Positions 48,721 to 56,977 of a DNA stretch of 58,900 nt are shown here, piece after piece (position 1 is the first letter of the stretch; each line of letters starts with the position of its first letter). Under the pieces are notes generated by a model. The model had not been told where the DNA came from. It did not search any database and saw nothing but the letters and a program-made list of their open reading frames with translations. The position numbers were made by a program, and so were the translations under genes. This DNA is from an uncultured Alphaproteobacteria bacterium (lineage in GTDB: Bacteria > Pseudomonadota > Alphaproteobacteria > Micropepsales > Micropepsaceae), in the NCBI GenBank assembly GCA_903837555.1, contig CAILUV010000093.1:1-58900 (forward strand), in the 5' to 3' direction.

Positions 48721-50021
48721 AGGCCGGGCTTCCCTTTTTTCTTGCCGCCGTCCTGCTGACGCCGACTTGCGCCGCGCTGGCCCAGAAACCCAAAAAGGTG
48801 ATGGCGCCCATCCGGCCCACGCCGCGTCCGGCTTTGCGCAGCGATATTCGCAGTGATGTGCGTGAAATTCCGCTCGACCTGTCACGCGCCCTGCCGGGCA
48901 AGACGCTGGCGACACTGCCGTCCACGGCGCAGCAACTGCAAAGCCTGTCGTCGGAACTGAAGCAGGGTCAGCCGCAACTGGCCAGCGCCAAAGTGAAGAG
49001 CGATGCGCTGGCGGCCGAGGCGCTGGAGCTGCGCCGCCGCCTGATCGCCACCGCCGCGCGGATCGAGGGACTGGAACGCGCCCGCATCGACGCGGATGTA
49101 CAGATCGAGAAACTGGAAGCGGAAAACAAGCGCCTCAGCGCCGGCTTCGCAAACGACCGCGTGGCGGTGACCAAATTGCTGGCGGTGCTGCAACGCCTGC
49201 AGCACGACATGCCGCCGGCGCTGGCGATGCATCCGGGTGACGCGCTGGGGGCCGCGCGGGGCGCCATGCTGATCGGCTCGTCGCTGCCATCGGTCTATGC
49301 CCAGGCCGCCAGCCTGTCGCGCCGTATCGATGGCCTGAAGCGCAGCCGCGCGGCGCTGGAACAGCAGCGCCACCAGGCCGCCGATACCGGACGGCGCTTA
49401 ACCATCGCGCGCGGCGAACTGGACACGCTTTTGATCCAGAAAGAGAAGGAAGCGGCGGGCGCGGCCGAGGCCTATGGCAGCCTGAAAGCCCAGTTGGCGG
49501 TGATCGCCCGCGAAGCGGCCGACTTCCAGGCGCTGGCAGCAAGGGTGCGCAGCCTGCGCCAGAATGGAACCCCCGACCAGAGCGTGGTCTTTGTGACAGC
49601 GGCGAATGGCGGTTCCGCCGGGGGGCTGGCCAAAAACTCGCTTTTGGAGCCGGTGGTCGGAACCGTGGTCAGCGGCGGGAACACGGCCAGTCCCGGCCTT
49701 TCCTATGCAACCCGGGCCGGCGCCCAGGTGATTACGCCGTCCGACGGCAAGGTTCTTTTCGCGGGCCCTTACCATAAGATGGGACAAGTCTTGATCCTGG
49801 AAATCACCACCGGCTACGATGTGGTCCTGGCGGGACTGGGACGCGTGACGGTAAAGCCGAACGATCAATTGCTGGCAGGCGAGCCGGTTGGAACCATGCC
49901 CGCCCAAGGATCGGACAACCGGCTGTATTTTGAGTTACGTCACGGCGGTCATGGCCAGAATCCCGCGCCATGGTTGAAGTTGAATCTGCGCCCCGCAGTT
50001 GGAAAGGCGAACGGCACATGA
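48717..50021 (+). CDS. Murein hydrolase activator EnvC-like, degenerate LytM
   Basis: 434 residues. A signal peptide (FLAAVLLTPTCAALA) is followed by a long coiled coil (about 60-270) and a C-terminal LytM domain (about 320-420). The domain has lost the zinc ligands: LILEITTGYDVVLAG stands where His residues are expected. The terminal LYFELRHGGHGQNPAPWL is characteristic of EnvC. It probably activates a periplasmic amidase during division rather than cutting peptidoglycan. It is coupled to gpmI and ctpA by four-base overlaps. Confidence 0.9.
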   Translation: MKAGLPFFLAAVLLTPTCAALAQKPKKVMAPIRPTPRPALRSDIRSDVREIPLDLSRALPGKTLATLPSTAQQLQSLSSELKQGQPQLASAKVKSDALAAEALELRRRLIATAARIEGLERARIDADVQIEKLEAENKRLSAGFANDRVAVTKLLAVLQRLQHDMPPALAMHPGDALGAARGAMLIGSSLPSVYAQAASLSRRIDGLKRSRAALEQQRHQAADTGRRLTIARGELDTLLIQKEKEAAGAAEAYGSLKAQLAVIAREAADFQALAARVRSLRQNGTPDQSVVFVTAANGGSAGGLAKNSLLEPVVGTVVSGGNTASPGLSYATRAGAQVITPSDGKVLFAGPYHKMGQVLILEITTGYDVVLAGLGRVTVKPNDQLLAGEPVGTMPAQGSDNRLYFELRHGGHGQNPAPWLKLNLRPAVGKANGT

Positions 50022-51349
50022 ATAAGTTTGCATTGGTCAGTCTGGGTCTGGTCGGCGGTTTCGCCGTGGCCCTGGTTGCGCTGCCCGAAGCCAAGGGCGC
50101 CAACGATGCCAGCGCATACGGCCAGCTCGACCTGTTCAGCGACGCCTTCGAACGCGTGCGCGCCAATTATGTGCGTCCGGTCAAGGACAGCGAACTGATC
50201 GACGCCGCGATCCAGGGCATGGTGTCCAATCTCGATCCCCATTCCAGCTACATGGACGCCAAGTCGTATGGCGACATGCAGATCACCACCAAGGGCCAGT
50301 TCGGCGGCGTCGGCATCGAAGTCACGCAGGAAGACGGGCTGATCAAGGTCATCTCGCCGATCGACGGCACGCCCGCCAGCCGCGCGGGCATCAAGTCGGG
50401 CGACCGCATCGCCGGAATCGATGGCGGTTCGATCCAGGGCCTGCCGCTGAATGAAGCGATCGACAAGATGCGCGGCCCGGCGGGCAGCAAGATCACGCTG
50501 ACCATCCTGCGCGAAGGCGAAAAGAAGCCGTTTGACGTGACGCTGGTGCGCGCCATCGTGCGCGTCGATGCCGCCGCGTTCCGCCGCGAAGGCGATATCG
50601 GCTATGTGCGCATGCCCGGTTTCAACGAACAGACCGCTGATGGCCTGCAACGCGCGGTGCGCGAACTGAAGAAGCAGATCGGTCCCGGCATCAAGGGTTA
50701 TGTGCTGGACCTGCGCAACAATCCGGGCGGTCTCTTGGATCAAGCCATTCAAGTGTCGGATGACTTCCTGGGCACCGGCGAGATCGTGTCGACGCGCGGC
50801 CGCCGCAGCGAAGATACCCAGCGCTATGATGCCAAGGGCGGCGACATCGCCGAGGGCAAGCCGATCGTGATCCTGATCAATGCCGGCAGCGCCAGCGCGT
50901 CGGAAATCGTTGCGGGCGCCTTGCAGGACCACAAGCGCGCCACCGTCATCGGCCTGACCAGCTTTGGCAAGGGTTCGGTGCAGACCATCATCCCGCTGGG
51001 CGAAGGCCGCGGCGCGCTGCGCCTGACCACGGCGCGCTATTTCACGCCGTCGGGTCATTCGATCCAGGCGCAAGGCATCGTGCCGGACATCCAGGTGGCG
51101 CAGGGCGACGAAGCCAATGTGCCCAAGCTGGCGCGCGGATCGGAAGCCGACCTGCGCGGCCATCTGTCGGGTGAACCGGTGCCGGCCAAGCGCGCCAACG
51201 CGCCGGTGATCAAGCCGGCGGCGGGCACCAAGTATGACGACTTCCAGCTTGCCTATGCGCTGGACCTGCTGCGCGGCAAGATGACGGTGGCCTCGGTCAC
51301 CACGCCGCCGCCGGCCAAGACCGCCAACGCCGCCACCCCGGCCCGCTAA
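50018..51349 (+). CDS. C-terminal processing peptidase, S41 family
   Basis: About 443 residues. A signal peptide/anchor (LVSLGLVGGFAVALVAL) is followed by a PDZ domain (about 90-170, with GGVGIEV and GIKSGDRIAGIDGG) and the S41 core. The catalytic Ser lies in GSASASEIVAGAL and the Lys in SFGKGSVQT. It degrades or processes periplasmic proteins, often cell-wall enzymes or their adaptors. The start is the Met of MNKFALVSLG, overlapping the envC stop. Confidence 0.93.
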   Translation: MNKFALVSLGLVGGFAVALVALPEAKGANDASAYGQLDLFSDAFERVRANYVRPVKDSELIDAAIQGMVSNLDPHSSYMDAKSYGDMQITTKGQFGGVGIEVTQEDGLIKVISPIDGTPASRAGIKSGDRIAGIDGGSIQGLPLNEAIDKMRGPAGSKITLTILREGEKKPFDVTLVRAIVRVDAAAFRREGDIGYVRMPGFNEQTADGLQRAVRELKKQIGPGIKGYVLDLRNNPGGLLDQAIQVSDDFLGTGEIVSTRGRRSEDTQRYDAKGGDIAEGKPIVILINAGSASASEIVAGALQDHKRATVIGLTSFGKGSVQTIIPLGEGRGALRLTTARYFTPSGHSIQAQGIVPDIQVAQGDEANVPKLARGSEADLRGHLSGEPVPAKRANAPVIKPAAGTKYDDFQLAYALDLLRGKMTVASVTTPPPAKTANAATPAR

Positions 51350-51374
51350 ACTTTAAACGAAAACACAGGCCCGC

Positions 51375-51453
51375 CTCCCCTTCGTGCGCGCAGCGCACAA
51401 GAGGGGGAGGTGGTTTCAGCGTGCGAAGCGAAGCTTCGCGGAAGCTGAAACCG
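51375..51453. repeat. Double-hairpin intergenic repeat
   Basis: Two adjacent stems: CCTCCCCTTCGTGCGC (51375-51390) against GCGCACAAGAGGGGGAGG (51394-51411), and GGTTTCAGC (51413-51421) against GCTGAAACC (51445-51453). It lies after ctpA in a 162-bp gap. The form matches dispersed repeats seen in other alphaproteobacterial intergenic regions, but no second copy is in the window. Confidence 0.55.
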
Positions 51454-51511
51454 GAGAGGGTCATTAACAGAATTAACCCTTACCTAACCATGCCCGTTCA
51501 TAAATAGGCGC

Positions 51512-52582
51512 ATGGCTGCTGCTGTCGATTCCGCAGAAGGGTTTGCCGTGTCCAAGTCCGGGCGCGCTTTGGCGTTCGCCTGCTCTTTCACCGCCTGCCT
51601 GTTCGCCGCGGGAATCCTGGCGATAACACTGTTCGGCCGCCCCGCCGCGCCCGGCATTTCGCTGGAACTGGGTGAAAGCGCCGATGCGCACGGCCCGGCT
51701 GCGGCCCAGGCCGCCGGTCCCGCCGCCGCCGCGACATCCCAAACGCTTGCCGCGCCCGCCGCCGTGACCCAGCCGATCTATGCCGGCAAGGCGCTGCTGG
51801 CCGATCCGGCGCTGATCGAGAATACGCCTTCGGGTCCGCTGCCCCGTATCGCCGATGACGGGCGCAAGCCGATGACCGCTTATGCGGCACCCGCGGCTGC
51901 CGGAAAATTCAAGATCGCCATCGTGGTCAGCGGGTTGGGCGTTTCGGCCACCGCCACCAAGGCCGCGCTGGATAATCTGCCGGCGGGCGTCACGCTGGGC
52001 TTTGCGCCTTATGCGGCCGATGTCGGCGAATGGGTGACGCAGGCGCGTGGCCGCGGCCATGAAGTTCTGCTCCAGGTGCCGATGGAGCCGTTCGATTTCC
52101 CCGACAGCGATCCTGGCCCGCACACCTTGCGCGCCGGCCAGGATGAAGCCGCCAACCTGCAAAAGCTTTCCTGGGCGCTGTCGCGCTTCACCGGCTATGC
52201 CGGGGTGACCAATCTGCTGGGCCAGCGCTTCCTGTCCGACAGTTCGGCGCTGTCCCCGGCTTTGACCTATCTGGGCCGCCGTGGCCTGTACTTCTTCGAC
52301 AATGGCGCTGCCACCCAGTCGGTCGCGCCCAGTGTGGCCGCGCAGGTCGGCCTGCCGGCGGTGCAAAGCAACGCCACGCTTGACGGCATCCAGACCGCGC
52401 TGGAAATCGACAGCCGCCTGTCGGAACTGGAGACTCAGGCCCGCGCCAATGGCAGCGCCGTGGGCTCCGCCTTCCTCTATCCGGTTTCCATCGCGCGCAT
52501 TTCCGCATGGGCAAAGGGATTGCAGGCGCGGGGCTTTGTGTTGGTGCCGGTTTCGGCCATAGTCACGCCGCAAGCACAATAA
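51512..52582 (+). CDS. Divergent polysaccharide deacetylase (DUF610)
   Basis: 356 residues. An N-terminal membrane anchor (about 22-45) is followed by an Ala/Pro-rich periplasmic linker. The NodB-like barrel starts at FKIAIVVSGLGVSATATKAAL near residue 130. Other landmarks are VLLQVPMEPFDFPDSDPGPHTL, YAGVTNLLGQRF and FFDNGAA. It is a conserved partner of ctpA and envC in alphaproteobacteria and probably acts in envelope or peptidoglycan remodelling. The canonical metal triad is not preserved, hence divergent. Confidence 0.87.
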   Translation: MAAAVDSAEGFAVSKSGRALAFACSFTACLFAAGILAITLFGRPAAPGISLELGESADAHGPAAAQAAGPAAAATSQTLAAPAAVTQPIYAGKALLADPALIENTPSGPLPRIADDGRKPMTAYAAPAAAGKFKIAIVVSGLGVSATATKAALDNLPAGVTLGFAPYAADVGEWVTQARGRGHEVLLQVPMEPFDFPDSDPGPHTLRAGQDEAANLQKLSWALSRFTGYAGVTNLLGQRFLSDSSALSPALTYLGRRGLYFFDNGAATQSVAPSVAAQVGLPAVQSNATLDGIQTALEIDSRLSELETQARANGSAVGSAFLYPVSIARISAWAKGLQARGFVLVPVSAIVTPQAQ

Positions 52583-52625
52583 GGCGCTGGGCTTTTGGCC
52601 CCCAACTTCGTCGCGCGTTCGCTCA

Positions 52626-52641
52626 TGGGCCTTAAGGCCCA
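52626..52641. repeat. Perfect 16-bp palindrome upstream of rppH
   Basis: TGGGCCTTAAGGCCCA, in the 82-bp gap between the deacetylase and rppH. It could be the stem of a weak terminator or an operator; no T-run follows. Confidence 0.4.
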
Positions 52642-52664
52642 CATCGCTCCGCGCTCCTGCTTGG

Positions 52665-53177
52665 ATGACCAAAATCCTGCGCGCCACATTCGAGAAGACT
52701 GCTGGGGAAATGCCCGATAACGATCTGCCTTACCGGCCTTGCGTCGGCATCATGCTGTTCAACAAGAACGGTGAAGTGTTCGTCGGCAAACGCATAGACC
52801 AGACCGTGGAAGGCTGGCAGATGCCCCAGGGCGGCATCGACGATGGCGAGACGCCCAAACAGGCTGCCCTGCGCGAGCTGCAGGAAGAAGTCGGCACCGA
52901 CAAGGCGGAAATCATCGCCGAGATGGACGCGTGGGTGACCTATGACCTGCCTGCCCACCTGATCGGCGTCGCCTTTCATGGAAAATACAAAGGCCAGCGC
53001 CAGAAATGGTTCGCCCTGCGCTTCACCGGCGAAGATGCCGATATCAACCTGACCAGCCATGAACCGGAATTCTCGGCCTTTCAGTGGGTCAGCCTGGAAA
53101 ATCTGCCGGGGCTTATTGTTCCTTTCAAGCGCGACACCTATCGCAGCGTGATCGCGGCGCTGGGCAAGCACGCGTGA
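52665..53177 (+). CDS. rppH: RNA pyrophosphohydrolase (Nudix)
   Basis: 170 residues from the first Met (a shorter form from 52710, MPDNDLPYRP, fits the family better at its N-terminus). The Nudix box is GGIDDGETPKQAALRELQEEVG, with metal-binding Glu residues. YRPCVGIMLFNKNGEVFVGKR is the family opening. It removes pyrophosphate from mRNA 5' ends and starts decay. Its TGA overlaps the GTG start of the following hydrolase. Confidence 0.93.
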   Translation: MTKILRATFEKTAGEMPDNDLPYRPCVGIMLFNKNGEVFVGKRIDQTVEGWQMPQGGIDDGETPKQAALRELQEEVGTDKAEIIAEMDAWVTYDLPAHLIGVAFHGKYKGQRQKWFALRFTGEDADINLTSHEPEFSAFQWVSLENLPGLIVPFKRDTYRSVIAALGKHA

Positions 53178-53971
53178 AGGCTTCTGCGGACGTTCGCTCT
53201 TGCTCTCCTAAACGCTCTCCGGTCCTGATGATCCATGGCGCCTTTTGCGGCCCCTGGTCCCTGGACGGGCTCAAGGAAAAATTCGAAGCGGCCGGTTACC
53301 GCGTCACCGCGCCGGCCCTGCGGTTTCACGATGTGAAGCCCGCGCCCGCCGCGCTGGGCACCACCGGTCTGGACGACTATGCCGCCGACCTGGAAGAAGA
53401 GATCGAAGCGCTGAAGGCGCCGCCCATTCTGGTGGGCCATTCGATGGGCGGATTGCTGGCCCAGATGCTGGCGGCGCGCACTGATGTGGCGGCGCTGATA
53501 TTGCTGGCGCCTTCCGCGCCTTGGGGTGTGCCGCCGACCACCCTGTTCGAGATCGGCGCCGCCCAGTCGATGCATCTGCAGCCCGGCTACTGGAAACAGG
53601 TGCTGGAACCGCAACGCGATGTCGCGCTGGCCCATTCGCTCGACAGGCTGCCCAAGGACATGCGCGACGCGGTCTATGACCGCTTCGTGCCGGAATCGGG
53701 GCAGGCCACCTTCGAGGTGATGAACTGGGCGCTGGACATGAACCATGCCAGCGCGGTGGACAGCGCAAAGGTCACCGCGCCCCTGCTGTTCCTGACCGGC
53801 AGCGAAGACCGCATCAATCCGCCCAGCACCGTGGCGCGCATCGCCGCGCTGTACGGGGACCGCGCAACGGCCGAAGTCTTGCCCGGCATGGGCCACTGGC
53901 TGATCGGCGAACCGGGCTGGGAAGTGTTGGCGGAACGCGCGCTAAGCTGGCTGAAAAAGCGCGAGCTCTAG
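53174..53971 (+). CDS. Alpha/beta-hydrolase
   Basis: About 265 residues. The nucleophile elbow is VGHSMGGLLAQML, the oxyanion block is MIHGAFCGPW, the acidic residue lies in TGSEDRINPPS and the His in GMGHWLIGEPGW. The start is inferred as GTG at 53174, inside the rppH stop (GTGA). A longer reading would overlap rppH by 90 bp. Cytoplasmic; substrate unknown. Its TAG shares four bases with the stop of the small minus-strand ORF. Confidence 0.85.
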   Translation: MKASADVRSCSPKRSPVLMIHGAFCGPWSLDGLKEKFEAAGYRVTAPALRFHDVKPAPAALGTTGLDDYAADLEEEIEALKAPPILVGHSMGGLLAQMLAARTDVAALILLAPSAPWGVPPTTLFEIGAAQSMHLQPGYWKQVLEPQRDVALAHSLDRLPKDMRDAVYDRFVPESGQATFEVMNWALDMNHASAVDSAKVTAPLLFLTGSEDRINPPSTVARIAALYGDRATAEVLPGMGHWLIGEPGWEVLAERALSWLKKREL

Positions 53972-54060
53972 CTCTTTATGTCCGCCCGGCGCTTGGCGAA
54001 GTCCTGCATGAAGGACTTGAGGGTGTCGATCCCCGCTTCGTTCCGCATGGTTTCGGCCAC
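53968..54060 (-). CDS. Possible 30-residue small protein
   Basis: A GTG at 54060 preceded by GGAG at an eight-base spacing opens a frame reading AETMRNEAGIDTLKSFMQDF and then AKRRADIKS. It has balanced composition and a predicted amphipathic helix. Its stop codon forms a CTAG overlap with the hydrolase stop, the same layout as five other convergent pairs here. No family recognised. The alternative is the tail of a decayed larger gene. Confidence 0.45.
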   Translation of the reverse strand: MAETMRNEAGIDTLKSFMQDFAKRRADIKS

Positions 54061-54144
54061 CGTGATTTCTCCGGGTGTCGTGCGCGCCACTGGCGGCCCG
54101 ATCTCCGCCCCCAACAAACTCGCCCGTCGATAGGATCAACAGCC

Positions 54145-54867
54145 ATGCGTACCATGTTTGTGAAATTCGCCGCTCTTGCCCTGATCGCGCCGCTCGCCGC
54201 GTGCAACGCTGCCGACCGCGTATCCGAAATCGGTAACGGTCCGCGCCTGGCCGCGGTGGGCAATCCCGCCGGCAGCCAGATCGTGGCCGAGATCCCGCGC
54301 CCCGCGCCGATCCGCCATGTCAACAATTCGCTGTGGTAGACCAGCGCCAAGAGCTTCTTCGACGCTTCGCGCGCCCGCAATATCGGCGATGTGATCACGG
54401 TCAATGTCTCGACCTCGGACGCGGCCAAGCTGTCGAACACCACCTCGCGCAGCCGCGCCAACAGCGACAATGCCAGCATGAACAACCTGTTCGGCCTGGA
54501 GAAAGCCTTCCCCAGCCAGCTCGATCCGTCGAGCCTGGTGAAGATGGGCTCGGACATGTCGCACATGGGCACCGGCGCGGTGTCGCGTTCGGAATCCATC
54601 AACCTGACGCTGGCGGCGCTGGTCGCCCAGGTGCTGCCCAACGGCAACCTGGTGATCGACGGCCACCAGCAGGTGCGCGTCAACAACGAGCTGCGCGACA
54701 TGCGCGTTTCGGGCATCGTGCGCCGCGAGGACATTACCCAGGACAATACCGTCAACCTGACCCAGATCGCTGAAGCACGCATCTCGTATGGCGGCCGCGG
54801 CCTCGTCAGCGATGTGCAGCAGCCGCGTTACGGTTCGCAACTGCTCGACATCATCATGCCCTGGTAA
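54145..54867 (+). pseudogene. flgH: Flagellar L-ring protein FlgH, broken by one amber codon
   Basis: The frame from 54145 encodes a lipoprotein signal (ALALIAPLAAC) and NNSLW, then TAG at 54337-54339. It continues without any shift as TSAKSFFDASRARNIGDVIT through MSHMGTGAVSRSES and LVIDGHQQVRVNNELR to LLDIIMPW. The total of about 240 codons is the normal FlgH length. The TAG stands where CAG (Gln) would fit. FlgH forms the outer-membrane ring of the flagellar basal body. No other flagellar gene is in the window. A strong terminator follows. Confidence 0.85.
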
Positions 54868-54901
54868 CTCGAATACACCGGACAATGGGAGGGTAAAAAG
54901 C

Positions 54902-54933
54902 AAAAGGGCCGGATCGTCTGATCCGGCCCTTTT
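54902..54933. terminator. Bidirectional terminator between flgH and dksA
   Basis: AAAAGGGCCGGATC, loop GTCT, GATCCGGCCCTTTT: a perfect 14-bp stem with A- and T-runs on both sides, serving the convergent flgH and dksA transcripts. Confidence 0.9.
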
Positions 54934-54954
54934 CAATTTCGATCCGCTTTCGCG

Positions 54955-55371
54955 CTAGTCGTCGCGATAAACCTTCTCGCGCCTTTCATGGCGTTCCTGC
55001 GCCTCGATCGACAAGGTGGCGATCGGGCGCGCGTCCAGGCGCTTGAGCGAGATGGGTTCGCCGGTCTCTTCGCAGAAGCCGTAGGAGCCGTCTTCGATCC
55101 GGCGCAGCGCTTCGTCGATCTTGGAAATCAGTTTGCGCTGACGGTCGCGAGTGCGCAGTTCGAGCTGGCGTTCGGCTTCGGTGGAGGCGCGGTCTGCCAG
55201 ATCGGCATGCGGCACGGTCTCGGCCTGGAGATTTTGAATCGTTTCCCGGCTTTCCTTGAGAATCTCGTCTTTCCATGTGTTGAGCTTGCGGCGGAAGTAT
55301 TCCCGCTGGCGCTCATTCATGAAGGGCTCGTTGTCAGATGGCCGGTAGTCGGCGGGAACCTGGGTACCCAT
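54955..55371 (-). CDS. dksA: RNA polymerase-binding protein DksA, single-cysteine type
   Basis: About 138 residues. The coiled coil begins near MNERQREYFRRKLNTW. The C-terminal finger reads YGFCEETGEPISLKRLDARP, then ATLSIEAQERHER: only one of the four zinc cysteines remains, as in other alphaproteobacterial DksA proteins. It works with ppGpp at the RNA polymerase secondary channel. I start at ATG 55371, because AAGGGAG lies at the right distance upstream. A GTG two codons earlier is directly abutted by that Shine-Dalgarno sequence. Confidence 0.93.
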   Translation of the reverse strand: MGTQVPADYRPSDNEPFMNERQREYFRRKLNTWKDEILKESRETIQNLQAETVPHADLADRASTEAERQLELRTRDRQRKLISKIDEALRRIEDGSYGFCEETGEPISLKRLDARPIATLSIEAQERHERREKVYRDD

Positions 55372-55466
55372 GCGCACTCCCTTAGACAGGGGCGAGACTC
55401 AGTAAATGTCGCCCCGACGGCCGGGGTTATAGCGGCGGCCCACCCCCCCCGCAATCGAGATTGGAG

Positions 55467-55497
55467 GGTGCACTTAACGGTGCACATGAAAGGTGCA
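55467..55497. repeat. Three GGTGCA direct repeats upstream of dksA
   Basis: GGTGCA occurs at 55467, 55479 and 55492, spaced by about one helical turn (12 and 13 bp). It lies about 100 bp upstream of dksA and next to the integrated element. It could be a regulator-binding array; no family is suggested. Confidence 0.35.
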
Positions 55498-55586
55498 ATA
55501 GGCCGGAAAATGAGGGTTTTTGCGACAGTTTTGATGCGTTGCGACACGGCGAACCGTACGTCAGGCACGGGCCGGCTGGGCATCAA

Positions 55587-55616
55587 AAAAGCCCGCCTTT
55601 GGTAAAGCGGGCTTTT
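55587..55616 (-). terminator. Terminator of the initiator tRNA gene
   Basis: AAAAGCCCGC pairs with GCGGGCTTTT across a 10-base loop; on the minus strand the stem is followed by TTTTTTG. It lies just past the CCA end of the tRNA remnant, as expected for its original terminator. Confidence 0.75.
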
Positions 55617-55621
55617 CTTGA

Positions 55622-55668
55622 TGGTTGCGGGGACAGGATTTGAACCTGTGACCTTCAGGTTATGAGCC
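55622..55668 (-). tRNA. 3' half of initiator tRNA-fMet (CAU), att site
   Basis: The minus strand reads GGCTCATAACCTGAAGGTC, then the T-arm ACAGG-TTCAAAT-CCTGT, then CCCCGCA and ACCA. The A before ACCA corresponds to the C1-A72 mismatch typical of initiator tRNA. The CAU anticodon is at 55664-55662. Upstream of it the sequence stops matching: the 5' anticodon stem and everything beyond is foreign. It is a duplicated or split attachment site left by the element; the complete gene should lie at its other end. Confidence 0.8.
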
Positions 55669-55705
55669 CCAGCGGTCACCTGGTATCTATTGGCTTATTT
55701 ACTTC

Positions 55706-55728
55706 GTTTATACTTTAGTTTATACTTT
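55706..55728 (+). repeat. Tandem GTTTATACTTT repeat before the integrase
   Basis: Two copies of GTTTATACTTT separated by one base (12-bp period), ending four bases before the integrase ATG. Candidate recombinase arm sites or an autoregulatory operator. Confidence 0.5.
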
Positions 55729-55732
55729 TTGG

Positions 55733-56977
55733 ATGGTTGACCCTCAGGTTACCAAGTCTCGTAACGCCCTGAACGAGCCCATCATTCGGCTCCATAAAGG
55801 GCTGGCGATCTACAAGCTAAATTCCTCGCCCTTTTGGTACGCCCGTATTCGGGACCCACGGTCCAAGAGACACGTCGTTCGATCAACCAAAGAAACCTCA
55901 AGAATCGATGCCCGGATAGCAGCTGAGGAACTGTATCTAAAAATAGCAGGGTCAAATGCTCCCCTGAAGGTCCCTCAGAATCTGACCTTTGGGTACTACG
56001 CCGACGAGTTGGTCAAAGAAGAAAAACAAAAAGGCTTACGTGGGGAAATCCATAAGCGGTTATGGGCAAACACCGAGTTTTATCTACAGCATAAAAGGTG
56101 GGGTATTTGTCAGCAGTTCGACAAGGTAGACGTAAGAACCATCACCACCGTCGATTACAATTCTTATTTGAACTGGGTTCGCTCTAAGGACAACACACTT
56201 AAGCCAGCTACGATGAATCACATCACCAGTGCTTTTTCGAAAGTACTGAAGATGGCTCGTAACAAAGGCGCGATTGTTACGGTTCCTGATCTACCCCGGA
56301 CAAGTCGTAAGGATAATCCACGACCCTTCTTTCGCTTCTTCCCATTAGTTTCAAGAAAAGACGATGAGTACAAAAAGCTCATTTTGACCTCGAACAAGAT
56401 GGCGAATGAGAAGGTACGGGTACGCGAAACAGTTATAGACAGCGAGCTTCACGACCTCGTTATGTTTTTGCTGAACACGTTTTTACGACCCATTGAAACC
56501 GAACTCTATAACCTGAAGCACAAGCACGTAGCCGTAGTGAGTGATCCGCGATCACTCAGTTTGACGATATCCGACGGAAAGACTGGCTTTAGAATCTGTA
56601 ACACGATGTCTAGTGCCGTAACGGTTTATGACCGGATCAAGAAACGCTATCCTGATCTTTCAGGTCCCGAAGACTATTTGTTCTTTCCGAAATACCAGAA
56701 CCGAGCCAGTGCTAAGCGCGTAGCACAGCGTCAGTTCAATGCTTTGTTGGAGAGGTGTGCTTTAAAAGAGAACAACGTGTTCGGCTATAAGCACTCGCTA
56801 TATTCGTTACGCCATACAGCTATTTGTATGAGGCTTACCTTGAGCAAAGGTAAGGTGAACATCTACTCGCTAGCTAAGAATGCTGGAACGTCAGTAGATC
56901 AAATAGAGCGGTTCTATGCTCGAAACTTACCGCTATCAGCTGAGCTGGTTCGAAACCTTCAGAGCTTTGGAAAGTGA
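55733..56977 (+). CDS. Tyrosine recombinase/integrase
   Basis: 414 residues. The N-terminal arm/SAM-like region is followed by a catalytic domain from about 225. The first Arg lies in FLRPIETELY. Box II is LYSLRHTAICMRL, with Tyr in place of the usual first His and Arg-His kept. The nucleophile is the Tyr in QIERFYARNLPLS. It presumably integrates the element at tRNA-fMet, whose remnant is 65 bp upstream. AT-rich codon use marks it as foreign. The C-terminus QSFGK is complete. Confidence 0.9.
   Translation: MVDPQVTKSRNALNEPIIRLHKGLAIYKLNSSPFWYARIRDPRSKRHVVRSTKETSRIDARIAAEELYLKIAGSNAPLKVPQNLTFGYYADELVKEEKQKGLRGEIHKRLWANTEFYLQHKRWGICQQFDKVDVRTITTVDYNSYLNWVRSKDNTLKPATMNHITSAFSKVLKMARNKGAIVTVPDLPRTSRKDNPRPFFRFFPLVSRKDDEYKKLILTSNKMANEKVRVRETVIDSELHDLVMFLLNTFLRPIETELYNLKHKHVAVVSDPRSLSLTISDGKTGFRICNTMSSAVTVYDRIKKRYPDLSGPEDYLFFPKYQNRASAKRVAQRQFNALLERCALKENNVFGYKHSLYSLRHTAICMRLTLSKGKVNIYSLAKNAGTSVDQIERFYARNLPLSAELVRNLQSFGK

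Noticed and set aside
48717-50021. Active M23 endopeptidase
   Set aside because: The LytM zinc ligands are replaced, as in EnvC; an activator role fits better.
54391-54867. Separate 158-residue gene starting inside flgH
   Set aside because: It is in the same frame as the N-terminal part and begins in the middle of the FlgH domain; a single nonsense codon is the simpler reading.
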